Below are positions 15,717 to 24,433 of a stretch of DNA of 27,248 nt, in pieces (the stretch's first letter is position 1; every line of letters starts with the position of its first letter). The notes under the pieces were generated by a model that was not told the origin of the DNA, did no database searches, and saw only the letters and a list, made by a program, of their open reading frames with translations. The stretch comes from a virus, in the IMG/VR virus record IMGVR_UViG_3300025282_000194, positions 1 through 27,248 of that record, one strand, 5' to 3'. A program made the position numbers and the translations under genes.

Positions 15717-17416
15717 TGGCGAACACTCCAGAAGAAGCTCTACAACAATTAGGCGCGACGATGCAGGCTGCTGTAACTGCTGGAATACAGCCGTTGATGG
15801 ATCAGAATCGCGATTTTCGCAGGGCCCAAGGCTCGGCCGCTAAATCTTCTTCTTCGTCTGATAAGCAGTACAATAAACAGCAAGCTGGACTTCTTAAATC
15901 GATAGTTCAAAATATTTCATTACCCCTCCCCGGCGGCGCCAGACTTTTTGGACTTAGTTCTTTTATGGACAAAGTTGGCCAAACCAGTGCGCTATTTCAA
16001 AAGGGTCAAGAGTCAATCAAAGCTTGGACGGCTTGGGAAGCAAAGGGTAGGCAAGAAGCTCAAGATGCTTGGGATAAACTGAACGAAGATCAACAAAAGG
16101 ACTCGCCTGGCCTAGATCCTGCAGAAATTGGAGCCAAGAAGGAAAAGGCTAAAAATGACGCGATGACTGAGGGTACGATGAAGACGCGGACACTTACTGC
16201 GGGGATCACCGCGGCCGCCACCGCTATGGTATTGCTGACAGAAGGATTGAGAGCTTTAGGTAAATCTTTAGGGGGTGTAAGTGAAGGACAGGCCTTGGCT
16301 CAGGTGGGTGGATCGATTGTTGAATCGTTCCAGACCTTACTTAGCGAAGGGAAGTGGTTGAATCCACAACAAGTACTTAAAATGCAGGGAGCAGTTGGTC
16401 AAGAATTTGGTCAATTACTTACATCTGACGCTGCTGCAGGAATGGCTAAAGTGGCTACAGACTTTGGTGTTACTACGGGACAGATGGCAAAATTGGAAAG
16501 AACCTTCCAAGCTACTGCAATGGATTCCCGAACAGCTTTAGCATCATTTGCAAGAGTAGGAATTCTTGGACAAACTGCTGCAACAGAATTGGCTACTAAT
16601 GCTGCTGCAGTAGCAAGGGCTGGAGACAATTTTAATGAATTTATCGTTGAAGGTATTAAAAATGCTAAAAAGCTTGGTTTAGAATTTAGCAAGATGGAGA
16701 GTACATTAACAGGCTTCACTATGGACTTTGAGGGAACCGTAAGTGGATTTTCAGAATTAAGAGCGGTTATCCCAGGAATGGCCACAGATTTTGGACAATT
16801 GTTGTCCACAGCTCTGACCGGAACTACAGATGAATATGTTGATCAAATTAGATCGTCATTGTTGGGAGCAGGAATTTCTAGTGCTTCGCAGATGAATCGT
16901 CAACAGGCTGCTTTGTTAGAAAAAGCAACTGGATTCTCTGCGGACCAAATAGATAGAATATTAAAAGGCGAAGATCTTAATGCTGATGTGCAAACAGATC
17001 TTGATACGAAAAGAAATTGGTTATTGGTAGCTCAGCTGGGTATGTTGGGTGGAATCTTAGGAGCAACTATATCGTCTTGGCAAGCTATTTGGAAAGGTGC
17101 TGGTGCAGCACTTACCGGAGCCGCAGTAGGTGCAGGTGCTTTGGCGATTGTTGGCGGTACCGCAACTGCCCTTAATGACGCATACATTACCAAAGAAGGT
17201 GTAACTCAACGGTTTAGTAACGATGACAACATACTCCTGTCCAAGAGTGGTCTTGGTGGTGGTAGAGCTGCTCAAATGGATAGACTGGAAATGAAAAAAC
17301 AAACTCAGGCTATTGAAAGGCTTGCACGGGTCATGTCTGGTCCACAAGAGATTAATTTGAAAAACTGGAGACAAGCTGAACGTTCAGCAATGGACGCTTC
17401 TATAAGGGAGGCTTAA
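15716..17416 (+). CDS. 29: tail tape-measure protein, gp29-like
   Basis: The protein has 566 residues, close to T4 gp29 (590), so a tail of roughly T4 length is expected. It is largely helical. The N-terminus is Ala/Gln-rich with a basic Ser patch (AAKSSSSSDKQ, about 42-51). There is a short hydrophobic helix near 163-180 (TAGITAAATAMVLLTEGL) and a strongly hydrophobic Gly/Ala-rich segment at about 436-490, as tape measures have for pore formation during DNA entry. The C-terminus carries LLSKSGLGGGRA and a Lys/Arg-rich helix. The ATG overlaps the stop of the preceding frameshift ORF (TAATG), and its own stop overlaps the next start the same way. The family is assigned from size, composition and position. 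Confidence 0.8.
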   Translation: MANTPEEALQQLGATMQAAVTAGIQPLMDQNRDFRRAQGSAAKSSSSSDKQYNKQQAGLLKSIVQNISLPLPGGARLFGLSSFMDKVGQTSALFQKGQESIKAWTAWEAKGRQEAQDAWDKLNEDQQKDSPGLDPAEIGAKKEKAKNDAMTEGTMKTRTLTAGITAAATAMVLLTEGLRALGKSLGGVSEGQALAQVGGSIVESFQTLLSEGKWLNPQQVLKMQGAVGQEFGQLLTSDAAAGMAKVATDFGVTTGQMAKLERTFQATAMDSRTALASFARVGILGQTAATELATNAAAVARAGDNFNEFIVEGIKNAKKLGLEFSKMESTLTGFTMDFEGTVSGFSELRAVIPGMATDFGQLLSTALTGTTDEYVDQIRSSLLGAGISSASQMNRQQAALLEKATGFSADQIDRILKGEDLNADVQTDLDTKRNWLLVAQLGMLGGILGATISSWQAIWKGAGAALTGAAVGAGALAIVGGTATALNDAYITKEGVTQRFSNDDNILLSKSGLGGGRAAQMDRLEMKKQTQAIERLARVMSGPQEINLKNWRQAERSAMDASIREA

Positions 17417-19731
17417 TGAGTAAACTATTAGAATTATTTAATAAGCGGGACCAGCAAGGACAAATATATAGAAAAACTCCTGTGAGAGATTCGGAACTTG
17501 GTCAGCCGTTCCATTATGTTTATCCAGACGGAGAATTAGTTAATGGTGTATTTAATACTGATTTAAAAGATCAAGTAAAACATGATGAAGTATTTGCTGA
17601 AGAGGCTGTAAGTGTAATTAGAGATAGAAGTAGACTTGCAAAATTTGAAAAGACACAGATTGGTGCTAGATTTTTACAAAAACAAATAGATTTACAACGA
17701 ACCAATACTTTTATTCATGCTAGAAGTTATAGAAGAGATAATATAAAAGACCACGTTGATCCGCTAACACACAAACCAAGACATGGATCTACAATTTCAA
17801 TTGAATCTGCAAGGGATCTGGTTGGTATACCAGGGGAGTTTGCACCCTTATGGCCGAATGTTGGAAGACTGCAGGGCGAAACCGCAGATAATCTTACTTC
17901 TAGTTTTGGTCCTGTTTATTATAGATTGAATTCTAGAGAAGGAATGTTGAATTCAGAATTAACCCTTCTTAAAATGGGTGCTGCGACAGTTCGCCGATTT
18001 GGAACTAATTTCTTAAACGACAACCTTTCCTTTTTAAACAGACCGATCCGACAAGTTAGAGTACGATTGACCGGAGCTGCTACAGTTGAAGATAGACCTG
18101 AAATTGAATATAAGTATTTAGAACAAATTTTTGAAGCTAACGAGGCTGTGCTAGCTGCTAATCAAATACAGAAATATGGTCAAATTTATTTAGGATTATC
18201 TTCACAAGATGATTCTGGAACATATAAAGGGGAACGAATGGGCCATGCCGTTGGGTTTCAAGGTTATGTAAGTTTGAAGATATCTGATCAATCTTTAAGA
18301 AATATGAGTGCTACTAGATGGCTTGATAAATTACGTTCATTTGATGCATCTGATACCTTTGATAGATTACAATCAAGAGTTGGTAAGAAAGCGGGAGGCT
18401 GGATAGGTGGTGGTATTAGAGGAATCGGCCGGAAGCTTGGTGTCGATGTATCAGACTCAACAATTAGAGCTATTAAAGGGTTTGCTGGTCAATTCTTACC
18501 CAAAGCACATGATATTCATATTCTTAGAACTTTAAGAAGGTTTACTGTTGATATTGATAATATCATTGAACGGGTAAATACAGAAGTTGGTTCGGCTCTT
18601 GGTATGTTTAATAATCCTCTTGATCCCCCCGACGCAACTGATTTACGCGCGTTATATCAGAAAAGTATGCAGGTAGCGGGCCCAGCTGGCGCGGGGAAAG
18701 CTATTGAAATTGGGGCTAAAATTGGTTCAGACAGTGAGTATATAAGAAAGTATATTGCCCAAATACAAAAATATAAGGGAAAGCCTACGAAGCTTTCGAT
18801 AGGAATTAATCCCGAAGGTGGTGCTATATTACCGACAGATTATGGGAAGATGGGATTTGCAGGACCACGACAGGGACATACGGACGTTGATGAAGTCTGG
18901 GAGCCCAATCCCGAATCAAAGCGATATTATAAAGATTATATGCAAATCAATCGGGCCCGCTCGGGTGGAAAGGACCGATTTGCAAGTACTATTTTTAGAG
19001 CACCGCGCGGCGAAGATGAAATGGATTCTGATTCCATTGATGTTATATTTGAAGTCATGGGTACAAAAAATGAAGAAGTTAGATTTAGAGCTTTTATTGA
19101 GGATATAAAAGAATCAGTACAACCATCATATAATGAAAACAATTATATTGGTCGCTATGAAACATTTTATACTTACGATAAGGTAATTAGAAACACATCT
19201 TTTCAGTTAAGATTACATGCATTTTCTAAGGAAGAACGGGAACACATAATGAAAAAGATGGCTTACTTAACAAGTTTAGCTTATCCAGAAAGTTCTAATA
19301 ATTATTTGACTCCATTAGTAACAAATTTAACTATTGGAAAGGTTTATACGAAACAACCATGTCTACTTCAAGGACTGACCCATACAATCGAATCAGATGT
19401 ATCTTGGGATATAGATTTTCAAACACCCATGTCGATAGTTTGTTCAGTAGATGTGAGATTGTTGGATAAATCAGTTTATACATATCAAAACGTAAAAGGA
19501 AATCTTGCTCCATTTAGTTTATATTTGCTGAGGGACGCGGGCGAGGCACGCCAAGCCCTGGCTACGCAGGTTGATAAATTACTTGAAGACGCCGCGGCCC
19601 TCCGCGCCGCGGCCGGCGAGGGCTCCGACATCGAAGCGCTTTTAAACAGGACGCGTCGGGAACAATTGGAAGATGCGTTGAATAGTCCGATAAATATGAC
19701 TCCTCTTTCGTCGTTATTTAACCGCGGTTAG
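17416..19731 (+). CDS. baseplate tail-tube initiator-like protein (gp48/gp54 type)
   Basis: The protein has 771 residues. Its C-terminal half holds a conserved beta-rich core (about 540-695): RFRAFIEDIKESVQPSY, YIGRYETFYTYDKVIRNTSF, an EEREHIMKKMAYLTSLAYP helix, then LTIGKVY...LLQGLTHTI. This resembles the tube-like domain of baseplate tail-tube proteins that nucleate the tube, such as T4 gp48 and gp54. It is about twice the length of gp48 (364), so other domains are fused or it belongs to a large marine version. Residues about 705-741 (ALATQVDKLLEDAAALRAAA) form an Ala-rich coiled coil encoded by a strikingly GC-rich patch. It sits between tape measure and LysM genes and starts by a TAATG overlap. 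The exact T4 counterpart is uncertain. Confidence 0.62.
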   Translation: MSKLLELFNKRDQQGQIYRKTPVRDSELGQPFHYVYPDGELVNGVFNTDLKDQVKHDEVFAEEAVSVIRDRSRLAKFEKTQIGARFLQKQIDLQRTNTFIHARSYRRDNIKDHVDPLTHKPRHGSTISIESARDLVGIPGEFAPLWPNVGRLQGETADNLTSSFGPVYYRLNSREGMLNSELTLLKMGAATVRRFGTNFLNDNLSFLNRPIRQVRVRLTGAATVEDRPEIEYKYLEQIFEANEAVLAANQIQKYGQIYLGLSSQDDSGTYKGERMGHAVGFQGYVSLKISDQSLRNMSATRWLDKLRSFDASDTFDRLQSRVGKKAGGWIGGGIRGIGRKLGVDVSDSTIRAIKGFAGQFLPKAHDIHILRTLRRFTVDIDNIIERVNTEVGSALGMFNNPLDPPDATDLRALYQKSMQVAGPAGAGKAIEIGAKIGSDSEYIRKYIAQIQKYKGKPTKLSIGINPEGGAILPTDYGKMGFAGPRQGHTDVDEVWEPNPESKRYYKDYMQINRARSGGKDRFASTIFRAPRGEDEMDSDSIDVIFEVMGTKNEEVRFRAFIEDIKESVQPSYNENNYIGRYETFYTYDKVIRNTSFQLRLHAFSKEEREHIMKKMAYLTSLAYPESSNNYLTPLVTNLTIGKVYTKQPCLLQGLTHTIESDVSWDIDFQTPMSIVCSVDVRLLDKSVYTYQNVKGNLAPFSLYLLRDAGEARQALATQVDKLLEDAAALRAAAGEGSDIEALLNRTRREQLEDALNSPINMTPLSSLFNRG

Positions 19732-19742
19732 GGGATTAAATT

Positions 19743-20006
19743 ATGCAACGTTTTAGAGAGGTTAGAATTAATCCGGTTCGTGGTCGGGGCGATGTATATA
19801 AAATTGCATTAACCGATTCGTTTCCTATTAATACATCAATATTGACCACATATACACCTCAAGAAAAAGAAAGATTAGATATGATTGCTGATAAATTTTA
19901 TGGTGATAGTTCTAAATGGTATGTAATTGCAAAAGCAAATAAAGAAGTAAAGGGTAATATATATGCTACCCCAGGTAAAAATTTAGTCATTCCAAGGATA
20001 GAGTAA
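19743..20006 (+). CDS. small LysM-domain baseplate protein (gp53/gpX-like)
   Basis: The protein has 87 residues. After a short N-terminal strand, residues about 34-86 form a LysM-type fold: TPQEKERLDMIADKFYGDSS, KWYVIAKANK, then a final PGKNLVIP strand. Baseplate proteins of this kind include T4 gp53 (which contains LysM and is much longer) and P2 gpX. They lock the baseplate to the hub and sheath initiator. The start follows AGGGGA, 11 bases after the upstream stop. The stop overlaps the next start as TAATG. Confidence 0.8.
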   Translation: MQRFREVRINPVRGRGDVYKIALTDSFPINTSILTTYTPQEKERLDMIADKFYGDSSKWYVIAKANKEVKGNIYATPGKNLVIPRIE

Positions 20007-22726
20007 TGGGACTCTTTGACCAGGCATTTCAAGACCATATACAGGAAGAGTTGTTAAGTAGAACGTCTAGAGAAAATATCCAGAATGTATTGATTCCTCA
20101 TGTAAGGGTGACTTCTCTCGTTGAAGGTAATTTGTATGGAAGACCATTGCACGGATTTACATTGGGTAATGTTGATATAAATAAAACACCAACCATTGAT
20201 GATTATTTTAATACCACAGGAAAAGGAACAGCCATTGGATTAACCTATACAGGAGCCGGGAATACTGCTGTACAGGTTAAATTAAATGATGCTGGAAATA
20301 AAAAGCTCCCACCACCCGGCGTAACTAATGTGTCAATATCGACACAATCCACGGGAGGTTTTATTTTTAAAGCCACAGTACAATTAAAGTTTTATGGAAA
20401 AGAACAATATGATTTTATTTATCAAACAATGCTGCGCCCAGGAAATCCAATTGTTATTGAATATGGACACACCCGTATGCAGGAAAATCAAAAAGATTTG
20501 GAATTTTTTCAAGTATTATCTCAAGACTTAATTGACGATTTTAGATCTAATTTAAGAAACAACGTATCACTTAAGTCTTCTAGAAATGCTGGACGAATTT
20601 TGGGTCTTGTATCTAATTTTAGAGTTCGATTGAATGAACAAAATGAGTATGAGGCAGAAATAGAATTAATAAATTCATTGGAATTTTTGTTTACAATATC
20701 TCCTGAAAATACTTTTTTGAGTTATGGTTCGGCAGGAGGAGCAGTAGAACGGGATGAGCACGGCAATGAATTGGAAAGTAGCTCAGGATTAAGGTATCTT
20801 TCAAAATCTATAAGATCTAATTTTGGATGGGAAGCGGGAGAGGAGTTTGATCCTAAATTTGATAATATCTTTAAAGAAGTTTTAAAAGATGCTGTGGAAC
20901 GCCCGGAGGATAGCGAGCAGACGGCGGATGAACCCACAGATGCTGCTGCGTTTCGAGATTGGAGAACACATATTTTAATACCATATGAAACGGCCCTCGG
21001 CCGCGTCCAAGCTCATGAGCTGCCCGGGTGGGCCAAGGGTGTTTCCATGTTCCTTTCATTCATCACGGGCATGGGCCCCCAGCAGGCCGGAGAGATTGGA
21101 GAAGAAAAGTATATTCTTAGTAGTTCTATGGAAAATTCAAGTGCTGTTTATATATCTTTGGAGTATTTTCTTAGTAAATTATTAAATAACATATTAGATA
21201 TCAGCTTTTATGATAGACAAAATGGTTGTAATTCATCAATATCAGCTGACGCTTTCGGTACGCGGAATTTTCGGCCGACGCGCGACCTCCCAGGGGGATG
21301 GGGAGAATGGTCTTCTGCCCGAGCCGTTCAAGTACGGGGCGAACGAACGGCCGCAGCAGGCACACCGGATCGCATCGGCGCGGATATTACAGAAGCTATC
21401 GCGATCAAGCTCGGAGAGTCTACTTCTACTGCGGTTGAGTTGTTCGAACCGATTGACTCTGTGGGATTCTGGCCAAATTTAAGATCTGTTAATATTAAAA
21501 ATGTTATAATAAATAATATTAATCTTTATAATGTGGCGGAGGATAGTGCTGACGAACTACATAGACCAATCCCAAAGGAAGACATCCCGAAGCGGATACA
21601 GTATAACCAAGATCAGCTGTCTGGTTATTTTTTTAGAACCCACTTTGAAGCTTATACGGATAGATTTGGTGATGGTTATGAAAACAAAGCAATTTTTGGA
21701 CTGTTTAAAGTTAATAATGAATGGAAAAATAAAGAAGTTTACGAACCCTCAGTCACGGCCCCGGCCGGGGCCCAAAGAACTGGGTTTGATGGAATTTTTA
21801 TAAATTATGAAAAAATTAGAAGTGCTTTTATAGGTTCAAAGTCCGTTGGAGAGGCTATTCAAAAAGTTTTAAATATGGTAAATGGTGCTACTGCCGATAT
21901 TTTGAAATTGAAAATGAGATATATGGGCTCTGTTGAAGTTACCCCCGCCCGAGAAATTGTTAGGGTTAATAAAATAAAAATTTATGATGAAAATGCTTTA
22001 TCTGGTCCCGAAGAACAACAAATAACTCCATATAGATTTTTTGAAGGTAATGTTTCTGAAGCTATGTCATATAATTTTGACTTTTCATTGCCAGGATCGG
22101 TAGCTGCTACGGTGATGGCAAACACATTTCAACCGGATGAGTTGAGTGCTGCGGGGGGTGATCCTGAAAAGAAAGCTTTAATATCTTATGGTTATGCGTT
22201 AGATTCAAGCGACCCACCTCGACTTGCTCTTAGAAGCTTAGTAAATTTAGATAATGTAGTTGAGTCAGACAAAGACAAGCCCATCCCACATGACCATGAC
22301 TACCATGAAGAGGAAGCTGAAGAAGGGGAAGATGAGGAAGATTTAAAGACAATAAAAGACATGGAACAAGATGCATTTTATAGACAACTATTAGGGTATA
22401 AAGAGTTAGATCCACCAAAAATGAAAGAAAAAGCTATTCGTAGTGGTTTGTTTAATGCCATACCAAGCGCGGGAAAAATTAATATAAAATTGCAAGGCCT
22501 TGATGGTTGGAGATTTGGGGACATGTTTGGGGTTCATAATGTTTTACCTCGACCATATGATGATAATAATATTTTTATGGTGACGGGATATAAACATGAC
22601 ATAAATTCTCAAGGGTGGTTTACAGAGTTAGATGGTACTATGATTGCTTCTATACCCGAGAATATAAAAGACATTCAAGCAGCACTACGATCCGAGCCAA
22701 GCCCGTCCGGCGGCGGTGCCGGCTAA
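20006..22726 (+). CDS. large baseplate hub-like protein (VrlC/gp27 type)
   Basis: The protein has 906 residues. Residues about 105-160 (PPPGVTNVSISTQSTGGF, LKFYGKEQYDFIYQTMLRPG, IVIEYGHT) match the pattern of large virion proteins in marine T4-like phages (VrlC) and of hub proteins. The C-terminal 80 residues (INIKLQGLDGWRFGDMF, FMVTGYKHDI, GWFTELDGTM) resemble a hub/gp27-like beta domain. Near residues 762-780 is a His/Asp/Glu-rich loop (HDHDYHEEEAEEGEDEED) that may bind metal or be disordered. Four patches of high GC (about 20988-21095, 21250-21420, 21752-21778, 22690-22722) interrupt otherwise AT-rich DNA and look like surface insertions. It follows the LysM gene by TAATG. A hub or central-spike support role is inferred. 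Confidence 0.62.
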   Translation: MGLFDQAFQDHIQEELLSRTSRENIQNVLIPHVRVTSLVEGNLYGRPLHGFTLGNVDINKTPTIDDYFNTTGKGTAIGLTYTGAGNTAVQVKLNDAGNKKLPPPGVTNVSISTQSTGGFIFKATVQLKFYGKEQYDFIYQTMLRPGNPIVIEYGHTRMQENQKDLEFFQVLSQDLIDDFRSNLRNNVSLKSSRNAGRILGLVSNFRVRLNEQNEYEAEIELINSLEFLFTISPENTFLSYGSAGGAVERDEHGNELESSSGLRYLSKSIRSNFGWEAGEEFDPKFDNIFKEVLKDAVERPEDSEQTADEPTDAAAFRDWRTHILIPYETALGRVQAHELPGWAKGVSMFLSFITGMGPQQAGEIGEEKYILSSSMENSSAVYISLEYFLSKLLNNILDISFYDRQNGCNSSISADAFGTRNFRPTRDLPGGWGEWSSARAVQVRGERTAAAGTPDRIGADITEAIAIKLGESTSTAVELFEPIDSVGFWPNLRSVNIKNVIINNINLYNVAEDSADELHRPIPKEDIPKRIQYNQDQLSGYFFRTHFEAYTDRFGDGYENKAIFGLFKVNNEWKNKEVYEPSVTAPAGAQRTGFDGIFINYEKIRSAFIGSKSVGEAIQKVLNMVNGATADILKLKMRYMGSVEVTPAREIVRVNKIKIYDENALSGPEEQQITPYRFFEGNVSEAMSYNFDFSLPGSVAATVMANTFQPDELSAAGGDPEKKALISYGYALDSSDPPRLALRSLVNLDNVVESDKDKPIPHDHDYHEEEAEEGEDEEDLKTIKDMEQDAFYRQLLGYKELDPPKMKEKAIRSGLFNAIPSAGKINIKLQGLDGWRFGDMFGVHNVLPRPYDDNNIFMVTGYKHDINSQGWFTELDGTMIASIPENIKDIQAALRSEPSPSGGGAG

Positions 22727-22728
22727 TT

Positions 22729-23121
22729 ATGTCATTTTTTGTTATTATACCAGATAATCCGTTAACGGAACAACAGATTACACAAGCTCATAGACAACAG
22801 GGATATGTTCCACGATATTTTGCTGCGAAAGCAAATCATATAAATCAAGAAGTATTTGAAATTACTCGTAGAGATTATGACAGGCTTTATAGTAATCAAT
22901 ATGTTATATTGGGCCATTTGAATTGGGTTATTAAGGGACGATTAGAAGATCAAATTATTCATTTGTATACCGGCAATCCTACATATGAGGGGGGAAAGGA
23001 ACCAATTAATATCCCAGGCGTCTTGACACAGAACGCGGGAGCTGTTAGATTCCTTAGTAGGAAAATGCCAGTGGTCAAAAATCACTTGATCAATTATGAA
23101 CAGTTTTATATCGGAAATTAA
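22729..23121 (+). CDS. unknown protein of the baseplate operon (130 residues)
   Basis: The start chosen is the ATG two bases after the hub-like gene; a longer reading from 22615 would run inside that gene. The product begins MSFFVIIPDNPLTEQQI and has HRQQGYVPRYFAAKAN, a LGHLNWVIKGRL strand and a C-terminus FLSRKMPVVKNHL ending YEQFYIGN. It has no Cys, signal peptide or membrane segment. No clear ribosome site precedes it, so translation probably depends on the upstream gene. Its own stop overlaps the PolA-like gene start (TAATG). A virion role is inferred from position only. Confidence 0.7.
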   Translation: MSFFVIIPDNPLTEQQITQAHRQQGYVPRYFAAKANHINQEVFEITRRDYDRLYSNQYVILGHLNWVIKGRLEDQIIHLYTGNPTYEGGKEPINIPGVLTQNAGAVRFLSRKMPVVKNHLINYEQFYIGN

Positions 23122-24398
23122 TGCAATTTTTAACAGGTTATGATTTACAAACAATCCTAAATTCTGACGAACCAAAAGTTTGTTTGTATTTACTTTCAGA
23201 TCCAGAGATACATCCTCTCTTGAACTCTTTGTCTTGCATCTATATTAAGACCCAAGATGGAGAGTTTTATTCTTCGTTTACTCACGTTGACTATCCCCAT
23301 CAAAATTATCAAGATTTGGTTTTACGAAATGCTTTTGTATATGATATAAAGCAATTGTTACACTTGGGTGTGGATGTACAAGATTGTTTTGACTTAAAGT
23401 ATTTTGATAACAAAGAAGTTTACAACCAACTTTCTACTTTTTATTCTATGCGACTGAAACAAATTTCTAATTTGAATTCGGTCATTCCTATCTATTCCCA
23501 TTTGAATACATTTCAACGGATTGGTCAATCATTAGATGTTGCTTTGTTAGCGGATAAGAAAAAAGCTTTTAATCAAAAGTATTTAAATGTATATCACAAT
23601 ATTACTCCTTATGTGTTTTCTAAAATAGAATCTGAGGGATTGTTTGTTGACCACGATACCTTTTTGAATTCGTTTGGATTGGAGAGGCGTAATTTAATTA
23701 ATGATGATAGAGTTTTAACTAACTATAATCATTACACCACCACAGGCAGACCCAGTAACGCATATGGTGGAATCAATTATGCTGCTCTCAATAAGGCTGA
23801 TGATTCTAGAACCTCGTTTGTTTCTAGACATGAGAATGGTAAGTTAGTAAATATAGACTTTAAAGGTTATCATTTATATTTGGTTGCTGAACAAATTGGT
23901 ATAGAGCTTCCAGATGATCCACATAGAATGTTTGGCCAAGAATATTTTAAAACAACAGAATTAACGCCAGAACAATATAAGGAATCAAAAAGAATAACTT
24001 TTACAAAGTTATATGGATATGAGTCGGAAATTAAAGAAGATATTTTATTTTTTAATAAGGTTCGGAAATCTATTAGACGCCAGGTGTGGTCGGAGTATCT
24101 GAGAAAAAATAAGTTAGTTACGAAATATGGTAATGAGATTGAAGTAGAAGAAGCTACAAGCAATAAGGTATTTAATTATTACATTCAAAGCTTAGAGACA
24201 GAAACAAATATTATGTATTTGTACAATCTTATAAAACAAAACATAGTTCCGATTCTTTATACTTATGATTCAATGCTTTTTGATGTAGAGGAAGCTAAAA
24301 TTGATAATTTAATTAATATTTTACGGGATGTATTGAAACATCCGTTTTCAATTTCCATTGGTGACAACCTGAAAAATATGAAATTTGAACATTTTTAA
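23121..24398 (+). CDS. small divergent family-A DNA polymerase-like protein
   Basis: The protein has 425 residues. From about residue 160 it follows the Pol I polymerase domain: SKIESEGLFVD (thumb-base 'ME..G..vD'), TTTGRPSN with R210 (compare TATGRLSS), motif A IDFKGYH with D246, motif B/O-helix KRITFTKLYG with K290, F294, Y298 and G299 at the spacing of E. coli K758, F762, Y766 and G767, and motif C YTYDSMLF with D383. The E of motif A (E710) is H251, and HDE of motif C is YDS. The first 150 residues resemble a degenerate 3'-5' exonuclease (AFVYDIKQLLHLGVDVQDCFDL). It is far shorter than Pol I, with little space for the fingers. Both catalytic Asp are kept, so activity is possible. It is coupled to a baseplate-operon gene by TAATG. 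Confidence 0.8.
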   Translation: MQFLTGYDLQTILNSDEPKVCLYLLSDPEIHPLLNSLSCIYIKTQDGEFYSSFTHVDYPHQNYQDLVLRNAFVYDIKQLLHLGVDVQDCFDLKYFDNKEVYNQLSTFYSMRLKQISNLNSVIPIYSHLNTFQRIGQSLDVALLADKKKAFNQKYLNVYHNITPYVFSKIESEGLFVDHDTFLNSFGLERRNLINDDRVLTNYNHYTTTGRPSNAYGGINYAALNKADDSRTSFVSRHENGKLVNIDFKGYHLYLVAEQIGIELPDDPHRMFGQEYFKTTELTPEQYKESKRITFTKLYGYESEIKEDILFFNKVRKSIRRQVWSEYLRKNKLVTKYGNEIEVEEATSNKVFNYYIQSLETETNIMYLYNLIKQNIVPILYTYDSMLFDVEEAKIDNLINILRDVLKHPFSISIGDNLKNMKFEHF

Positions 24399-24409
24399 AC
24401 CTATTTATA

Positions 24410-24433
24410 GACAATTCCAACAGAGGGATTGTC
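24410..24433 (+). promoter_or_regulatory. hairpin covering the ribosome binding site of the next gene
   Basis: A nine-base stem (24410-24418 with 24425-24433, one T-G wobble) closes a six-base AACAGA loop and abuts the ATG at 24434. The likely Shine-Dalgarno GAGGGA spans the loop and 3' arm. No T tract follows, so it is not an ordinary terminator. It could block translation on long transcripts and free it on short ones starting inside the hairpin, as T4 does for some late genes. Confidence 0.6.

Noticed and set aside
18670-18715. P-loop-like GPAGAGKA in the initiator-like protein
   Set aside because: It has the G....GK spacing but Ala where Ser/Thr is needed, is encoded in a GC-rich patch, and no Walker B or ATPase context follows.
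19687-19694. GATAAATA as a late promoter before the LysM gene
   Set aside because: One mismatch to the T4 late box, located in coding DNA within a tightly coupled operon, and expected by chance in AT-rich sequence.
22615-22728. Earlier start for the 130-residue baseplate-operon gene
   Set aside because: The extension lies within the end of the hub-like gene. The ATG two bases after that gene's stop is the natural start.
14770-24400. A defence island or new multi-gene defence system
   Set aside because: I looked for nuclease, TIR, reverse transcriptase, toxin-antitoxin or retron patterns. The PolA-like protein has no associated RNA or partner typical of such systems, and the neighbours are baseplate genes.
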